Assembly: GCA_014281115.1 (NCBI GenBank) | Contig: JACONQ010000018.1 | Coordinates: forward strand, 1,798,001-1,862,000 | From: Laburnicola sp. R22_1 | Taxonomy: Eukaryota; Ascomycota; Dothideomycetes; Pleosporales; Didymosphaeriaceae | Direction of reading: 5' to 3' | DNA length: 64,000 nt | Shown here: positions 58,367 through 64,000 of the stretch, in pieces | Layout: every line of letters begins with the position of its first letter | How positions within the stretch are numbered: position 1 is the stretch's first letter | Program-made: the position numbers and the translations under genes | The notes under the pieces: model-generated | Database searches by the model: none | What the model was told of the DNA's origin: nothing | The model's input: the letters and a program-made list of their open reading frames with translations, nothing else

Positions 58367-59215
58367 TCACGCCAACCTCTTATGCCTCGGCCAAATCCCA
58401 TGCTCCCTCCAAAACCCCCTCGAATCCAGCTTCCTCCCCAAAGCCCCCATCTCCCTCGGCAACGCCCTCACCCCCTCCTCAACCATCAACTCCCCCACCC
58501 ACTTCGCAAACTGCAAGCGCATCTCAGCATCCTCGACACTCTCCTCCCCATCCTCGGCCATGGCGCTAAAACTCATGATCAAATCGTACCAATCGTACAC
58601 GCGCATATCGGCTACAATCCACCGCTTCCCAGGCGTAGGATGCCGGTGCGAGGCTACTATTGCGCGAGCGACATCCTCTCCATGGACGAAGTGCACGGCT
58701 CCGCGCTTTTGAATGTCGGCTTTGGACTTGCCTAAGCGGGGCAGCCACGTACGTGGGACGCGGGTTCCGCCGTAAAGGCCAGACAGGTTCAGAGATGCAC
58801 CGCCCAGGGCATGCAATTCATCTTCGGCAATGGCCCGCTCATCACTCTTGTCGTACGGTGAATTGTCGTCGGAATAGTCGTTTGGCAGTTGGTTGAAGAT
58901 GCCCGTGTGGCCGAGCTGAATCCAGTAGTTCTTGTCGCCGTGGACCTGGCGGTACAGCGAGGTGATGCGTTTGGATTGGCCGGCGCCGACGAGGGGGAAG
59001 GTTATGAGGACTGTGCGGGCCGGGGGGAGGTGTGTGTAGGGCTCGGTGTCGTCGGAGGTGGGGTCGAATTTGAATGGGATGGTGTTGTCGCGGCCTGTGG
59101 TTGTGGTTTCGGCGTGGGGTATCTTCTCCTTGTCTAGAAGGGGGATTAAGAAGAGGGATGTCCAGCCTGCGCCTAGGATCAATATCTCAACCTCTTGTGG
59201 CTTCTTGCGTAACAT
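58367..59215 (-). CDS. NAD(P)-binding Rossmann-fold protein, epimerase-like
   Basis: Single exon from ATG 59,215, 282 aa; the frame continues upstream only to a TTG codon. The N-terminus EILILGAGWTSLFLIPLL holds a GxGxxS/T dinucleotide-binding loop. Other landmarks are TTTTGRDNTIPFKFDP, VLITFPLVGAGQSKRI, YWIQLGHTGIFNQ, LNLSGLYGGTRVPRTWLPR and VHFVHGEDVARAIV, the pattern of extended/atypical SDRs of the NAD-dependent epimerase class (YeeZ-like). Residues of the usual YxxxK motif are not obvious. Substrate and pathway are unknown. It starts 327 bp from the divergent membrane-protein gene. Confidence 0.85.
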   Translation of the reverse strand: MLRKKPQEVEILILGAGWTSLFLIPLLDKEKIPHAETTTTGRDNTIPFKFDPTSDDTEPYTHLPPARTVLITFPLVGAGQSKRITSLYRQVHGDKNYWIQLGHTGIFNQLPNDYSDDNSPYDKSDERAIAEDELHALGGASLNLSGLYGGTRVPRTWLPRLGKSKADIQKRGAVHFVHGEDVARAIVASHRHPTPGKRWIVADMRVYDWYDLIMSFSAMAEDGEESVEDAEMRLQFAKWVGELMVEEGVRALPREMGALGRKLDSRGFWREHGIWPRHKRLA

Positions 59216-59542
59216 GGTGCAGTGCACAGTGTGGGATGTTGAATCAGCGATTGGTCGTACAACGCTTTCGTAACTTGTCAATGTAGGTGTGTCTTGAGTG
59301 AAGATTTCCGCAAGAGAGGCTTTTTGGAGAAAAGGAAAGGTTGTCAAGCAATTCTGGAGGTGGTGGTGATGTCAAGCACCGAACTGAGCTATCACTGCCT
59401 AATACAGTTAGTGCCATATCGTAGTGCAGATCCGAGCTAAACTAAACGCGTCTTTGCATCATCAACACCTGAAGATTCTACCTTCGAAGCTAGGTACACC
59501 ACTGAAAACGACCAACGCATTATCCACACCCACACACCCACA
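59216..59542. promoter_or_regulatory. Short divergent promoter
   Basis: 327 bp between two divergent ATGs; no distinct motif recognised beyond an A/C-rich leader before 59,543. Confidence 0.4.
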
Positions 59543-60145
59543 ATGGCGACACCGCAAGCAACCCCGACGACCCCTCAAGCCCCCCTCACACCCGAACAAC
59601 GCCTCGCCCGCGAACAACAAGACCGCTACGCCCGCATAACGCGCAACGTCGCCATCGGCGGTCTCATCATCTGCCCCGTCATCGCCTTCCTCCCGCCCCG
59701 CAAAATGGACCTATACACCTTCTCCCTCGGCGTCGGCTTCTACCTGTCTGCGGACCACCTCGCTGAACAATACACCGGACGCGGGCTCCTCCAGCACTTC
59801 CCTGTTTCATCGCCAGCCAGATTGCCTACCGAGAAGGCGCAGGAGACGAGTAGGATATTGAAGGAGCGGGAGGAGATAGAGAGGGCGAGGAGAGAGGGGT
59901 TGCAAGCGCTGGATGGGAACGGGGAAAGCGTTGATAGGCGGGGTGTGTGGCGGAGGCTGTTTTATGGCAATGAATCGGAAGGGTGGAAGGAGAGGAGGAT
60001 AGAGGAGGAGAGGAGGGCTTTGGCTGAGGGGAAGACGTATACCGATATTATATTGGATCAGATCTGGGAGGTGTGGAATTGGGATAAGAAGAAGGATGGT
60101 GAGAATGAGAAGGGCGCGGGGGAGGGGCCGACGAAGAAAGAGTGA
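59543..60145 (+). CDS. Fungal small membrane protein, function unknown
   Basis: Single exon, 200 aa. After a Pro/Thr/Gln-rich N-terminus there are two hydrophobic segments: NVAIGGLIICPVIAFLPP (about residues 35-52) and LYTFSLGVGFYLSADHL (about 57-73), joined by a very short basic turn (RKMD). The remaining two thirds are charged and helical (ILKEREEIERARREGLQALD) with a conserved-looking WKERRIEEERRALAEGKTY and ILDQIWEVWNWDKK near the end. I recall similar fungal proteins annotated as rhomboid family, but no catalytic Ser/His pair is present here and six transmembrane segments are lacking, so that name is not supported. A mitochondrial or ER hairpin membrane protein is possible. Confidence 0.8.
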   Translation: MATPQATPTTPQAPLTPEQRLAREQQDRYARITRNVAIGGLIICPVIAFLPPRKMDLYTFSLGVGFYLSADHLAEQYTGRGLLQHFPVSSPARLPTEKAQETSRILKEREEIERARREGLQALDGNGESVDRRGVWRRLFYGNESEGWKERRIEEERRALAEGKTYTDIILDQIWEVWNWDKKKDGENEKGAGEGPTKKE

Positions 60146-60490
60146 TGGGAGGGCTGTGTGAGTGTGTAAGATAGGTGGTGTATGACTATGGACGTTAGGC
60201 TCGCATACCTATTTTGTACAGTTGGAATACATGAAGGGATGACTTAATATGTATAATATCACCACCAAAGAATGTACATTTGAAATGCTTCTCATGTTTA
60301 TGAATATGTATGTCTCATTTGGCCTTCCTGCTAGGTATAAATGCTCCCAAAGCCTTTTCCATATGCAATGTGCGCTTCCTGTTTTATGTACGCCTGCGAA
60401 CCCAGTTATGTGCAGAGGTCATGCCGTCTTTCCAAGTCCGGCTATATTAATATACGTCGCGTGAGCTATCATGCGCTCCAGCGGAGGTGA
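60146..60490. other. Convergent 3' intergenic region
   Basis: AT-rich; no gene supported. Contains the 3' ends of the two flanking genes. Confidence 0.5.
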
Positions 60491-61266
60491 TCATATCTTC
60501 CTTCTCTTGGACACCCCCGCCCCTTGGGCCTCAGCTTCATCACCCCTACTCCCGCCACCACGACCACCACGACCACCACCGTCTCCATTCCCTGTCACCG
60601 CCGCATCCTCCTTCCTCTTTAATGGGCGCGCTATAGGCTGAAAGCTCCCACTTGCCCTAATCTTCTTCATCGGGCTCCGTCCCTGGCAGGTATCCCCTCC
60701 ATGACTCTCCGTGTTCTCTCCATTCTCCATCCTCACATCCTCGAAATCGCTGTGCTTGCGTTTCTGCGATGTACTTCGCGAATCCATAAGCCTGCGCAGC
60801 CGGCTCTCACGTAGTCTGCGATTGACTTCCTCGGTGACGTCGATGTGTTGGACTGGGTATTCATCTTTGCGCTGGGATTGTGGCTGGGAGAATGGACTGC
60901 TAGCCTGCGGAGGTGGGTTTTGGGCTTTTCGTGGAGTAGTTGGGGTGGGGTTGTGTTCCGAGGGGCGTTTTGCGCCTTCGAGGCTGAGCCGCTTGGTGGA
61001 CGTCTGTAACAGTTAGATATCGTGTGCGAGCGATGGGGATCTTTTTAACTCACCTTAAGTTCCAAGAGACCCTCTCTGTGCAATTGATCCTTGAACCTCT
61101 GCATATCATCATGCAATCTGCCCGACTTATTGCGCAGAGAGATGAGATCTGTAGCGAGCCAATCCGGCGCATTGTGATCAGTAGATTGGAGTTGCGCATT
61201 CAGAAATTGTAGTTGCGACTGAAGGTTCTCGATGTGCTTGTCGAAGTCCTGGGGATTGAAAGCCAT
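60491..61266 (-). CDS. Hypothetical protein, N-terminal coiled coil, RG-rich tail
   Basis: Two exons, 61,266-61,054 and 61,003-60,491, with a 50-nt intron (GTGAGT ... CTAAC ... CAG); 241 aa. The N-terminus (MAFNPQDFDKHIENLQSQLQ and on to residue 70) is a likely coiled coil. A disordered Pro/Gln/Ser middle follows. The C-terminal third has several nuclear-localisation-like clusters (SQKRKH, PMKKIR, PLKRKE, SKRRKI) and a GGGRGGRGGGSRG run typical of RNA-binding RGG tails. I do not recognise a family. A nuclear role is inferred from composition alone. Confidence 0.72.
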
Positions 61267-62214
61267 TTTTCAATCAAAGGTGGCTTGAGATTGGGGGTAA
61301 CGCTGAGTGGGTGGCGGGGGTTGTGGTGGGTGGGAGAAAAAGTCGTAATGCAAGTGATACATGTGATATTAAAAGGCGGAAACGCGCTGGCAAGCTTGAT
61401 GATGGATGGTGTGATTGTCTTTCACAAACTCCACGAGGATCTCGGGAGCGGGCCGATGTGGTTCCGCGCTAGTACTGGTTCCGAGTGCTATTCCGAGATT
61501 CCGAGAGAGTGATTAGCTTAGTGAACGATGCCAACGGATAAGTCTACGAGGTGTGATGAATCTTGTATATAGTCTGTCGCTACCTACTAATAACCTCTTA
61601 ATTTAGCCAATAATTCGACCATATAAATGTCAGTTCTTTTATATAGATCTATGCTCAGTTGAAGTACTCGTGTTAAACCATGCCTGAGATTTGAGCTGAT
61701 GAAATAAGGTTCTGTGGCGCGATGGACAATGCAGATGAAGTCGGGTCTGGTAAAATTCCCCAACAACTACGAGCGCCTTCGTATGTGCTGAGTGCCTTCG
61801 TATATGACCCACCGGTCAAACTTGAAGAACGACGTGTTCATGTTGCTGTTGTATGGCAATAAAGCGCTTGTCATATCTTTCACATAGCTAAAGTCCTGAT
61901 GATTGACTTTCGTCACCCATTCAAGCGGATGTCTTCCCCTCCTTAAACCTCGTGTCCATCTTGTGCGCTGACAACCACTGCACTTTGGTTGCATGAGCCG
62001 AGACGCACAACGGATCGAGCGGGTCCCGACGAAAGAACCGCCGAGGTCGCATCGACAGGATAATAGCACGAGCCATTACAGACCGGCTGGTTATCTCCCC
62101 ACAGCAGCGAATGGAAGAAGCTCACCGGCTGGTGCTGGCAGCCCCAACGTGTCTTCCTATATTGGGTATGCGCAGATTCTCAATCTTGAGCGAGCCCACC
62201 CATCCGATATATGC
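61267..62214. other. Intergenic region, no gene seen
   Basis: About 950 bp. Repeats of GGTTCCG/TTCCGAG occur at 61,460-61,505. No supported frame. Confidence 0.5.
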
Positions 62215-62731
62215 TCATGACTCTTCATCGCCGAATGATAACTTGACAGGTTTCCCTTTCTTCTTGGTCTTCTTGATCGCTTTGGGTTCGGAGGCTTTCG
62301 ACTCTTTGGGTTCATCCTCCTCCTTCTCTTCTCCGATCACTTTAGCAGCCTTCCGCTTCCTCGTACTCTTTCCGACTTGGGCGATGTTTTCCTTGGGTGG
62401 TGCCTGCGCCGACACCTGCTTCGCGTTGTCGGTCTCTGAAGTGGCGTCGTCCTTGGCGGCTATAAGCGCCTCATACTCGGCTTTGGTAAGTGACTGATTC
62501 GTGTCCTCCAGCACATAGGTGGGCGCATCCTCCTCATCGTCTTGCTTCAATCGTTTGTTCCTGGGAACAGGCTGCTCGTGGCGGCCAGAACAGTCTCCGG
62601 CAAGCTCGCCTCGCAGCCGCCGCAGAAATGCTGGCTGGGTGTCGTCTTGCTATCGTGTTAGTCCGAATCATGTGGCTATACGTGGGGACCCGGGGCCTAC
62701 CGTATGAAAGATCTTTGGCCTTGAAGCTCAT
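62215..62731 (-). CDS. DUF4604-family protein
   Basis: Two exons, 62,731-62,701 and 62,645-62,215, joined over a 55-nt intron; 153 aa. The spliced N-terminus MSFKAKDLSYDDTQPAFLRR is the family signature; reading through the intron would destroy it. PTYVLEDTNQSLTKAEYEAL follows, then a Lys/Glu-rich disordered tail with KKTKKKGKP and a terminal KLSFGDEES. The family is small, eukaryotic and uncharacterised; the basic tail suggests a nuclear or nucleolar protein. CACGTGA is 36 bp upstream of the ATG (62,767-62,773). Confidence 0.87.
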
Positions 62732-63631
62732 GGTGGCTGAGCTGAGTATCATGGAGCTGCGGTAATCACGTGAGACGCCTGTAGCCCTGGAGCCCGAGCA
62801 CTGCTGAAGCCCTGCAGAGAGTGTGGTTGCGGTGATCAAGCGACGGTGATGGCCGCAATGACCATCAGCCGGGGTCGCCTCGATGCGGGAGCGGAAGATT
62901 CGCGGAGCTAGATTCCTTGGCGCCGTTAAATGCACACCGCGTCTACGCGACTTTTATTAATTACGCGTTGTTTACTTAGTGCCTTTTTCGGCCGATTGCG
63001 TATGTTGCTATGTCGTCAGTCGTCTCCGCCAGCATTGCATTGCGCGCCATTCTAACATCCATAGATACTTCCAAGGGCATCATCCCAGGCGGCTCAGGCC
63101 CCTAGTAAGGGTGCGCTTATCGAGCGGGTCCCTTGGACATGGGAAGCATCGTGCTTGCCTAAGCCCCTCAGCTAGTGTGATTTGAAACTAACACGCAATA
63201 ATCAACTTCACGATTCCACCGCGCAGACCGGACTGCAGACCTTCAGAGAACCCAAAATAGCCATAGGCGTCACTTCACTTTGGCTCGCCCCTACAACGCC
63301 CGACGCTCGACCGATTCTGCTCTCCTGAGACCGCCCTGGGCACCCCGGAGGTCTCTCCTGCTTGTTCTCTTCGCACCGATTGCGTTGGCCTCCAACTCCC
63401 ACTCTCCGCACCTCTCTTCGACGGAGCGATTCCGTGTCAGTGTAACATCGTCGCGCGTGAACCACGGAGAGACGTGGGCGCAGACGGCGCATGGTCAAAA
63501 GTGTGGACAGCGGCCACAGGCGCGAGATGATGGGCGTACAACAGCATGTCACAAGGAGGTCGCCCTCAGCAAAATTCAGCCAGGATAGATTCAACGACGT
63601 GCCGCGCCGAGTGGAGACGGCACCTCCTCCA
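62732..63631. promoter_or_regulatory. Divergent promoter, DUF4604 / mannosyltransferase
   Basis: 900 bp between divergent start codons. CACGTGA at 62,767-62,773 belongs to the left gene. Several short frames exist but none has content. Confidence 0.4.
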
Positions 63632-64000
63632 ATGGGGTTCTTCCATAGGCGGATACAACTCAACGGGAGCTCTTCCACTTCAGTCCCGCTAGGCATAGTT
63701 TTGCTGTTCCCGGGACTGGTTATAATGTTAATCTTGATCCTCTTTTGGAGGTCACCGGGCTCGGATGGTGTTATGATGATGCCCGCTGGTACTCCTCCGT
63801 CAATAAGGTATCTTCGCCGCTTCCACCTCGATCAGCGACCAGGCTAATACAGTCGTAGAAAGATAAGCGACAGGTACGACAAACCCTTCGCGATAGGCTG
63901 CCTCGAACCCCAAGTTAACGCCCCCCGAGCGAATGCTGCATTTGTTGTGCTGGCAAGGAATAAGGAGCTTGACGGTGTCTTACAGTCAGTCAAGTCGATA
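63632..64000 (+). CDS. KRE2/MNT1-type alpha-1,2-mannosyltransferase, 5' end
   Basis: Partial gene cut by the window edge. Exon 1 is 63,632-63,807, then a 51-nt intron (GTATCT ... TAATAC ... TAG), and exon 2 runs from 63,859 past 64,000. The N-terminus MGFFHRRIQLNGSS is a short cytosolic tail followed by one hydrophobic anchor (VPLGIVLLFPGLVIMLILI), a type II membrane topology. Exon 2 encodes RANAAFVVLARNKELDGVLQ, the conserved start of the Kre2/Mnt1/Ktr catalytic domain (glycosyltransferase family 15). These Golgi enzymes add alpha-1,2-linked mannose to O- and N-glycans from GDP-mannose. The catalytic centre lies outside the window. Confidence 0.88.

Noticed and set aside
1..64000. tRNA, rRNA or CRISPR features
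   Set aside because: I scanned for T-arm-like GGTTCGAATCC and spaced direct repeats and saw none; CRISPR is not expected in a fungus.

Overview
The window reads as nuclear DNA of a filamentous ascomycete (Pezizomycotina, most likely Dothideomycetes). Genes are split by short introns of about 45-140 nt with GT/GC..CTAAC..AG signals, neighbours lie on both strands without operons, fungal-only families occur (DUF3435, HET, DUF1749, SPT21/Ams2, a group II G-alpha), and one end carries strong repeat-induced point mutation (RIP). Gene models were built by hand by joining reading frames across splice sites; each multi-exon model given here adds up to a whole number of codons.

Left part (1 to about 20 kb), accessory. 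Bases 1-13,990 are very AT-rich, almost free of CpA/TpG and full of TAG/TAA. Inside this block decayed coding sequence can still be read: three relics of NLR/STAND proteins with a nucleoside-phosphorylase domain, one of them followed by NB-ARC and six TPR repeats. To the right, at normal base composition, come a HET-domain gene with one nonsense codon, a gypsy Gag fragment and an intact five-exon DUF3435 tyrosine recombinase (751 aa) on the minus strand, pointing into the accessory block. This resembles the captain end of a Starship giant transposon whose cargo of NLR/HET genes has been destroyed by RIP; no element boundary was identified.

Middle and right parts (20-64 kb), core. In order: SurE nucleotidase, a tetra/trihydroxynaphthalene-reductase-like SDR, a frameshifted DUF1749 hydrolase, SPT21/Ams2-like GATA protein, SmD2, dihydroxyacetone kinase, an Asn-rich secreted protein, mitoribosomal mS38, a G-alpha subunit, a coiled-coil protein, an amino-acid permease, a complete pogo/Fot1-type transposon with 48-bp terminal repeats, a FAM32A homologue, a free methionine-R-sulfoxide reductase, a Rossmann protein, a small membrane protein, a nuclear-looking protein, a DUF4604 protein, and the 5' end of a KRE2/MNT1 mannosyltransferase.

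Points of most interest: the captain-like recombinase beside the RIP-killed immune-type genes; a foldback repeat that forms most of the second SmD2 intron and recurs at 58.2 kb (introner-like); and the free-Met sulfoxide reductase gene, which needs a one-codon first exon and a 5-nt microexon.
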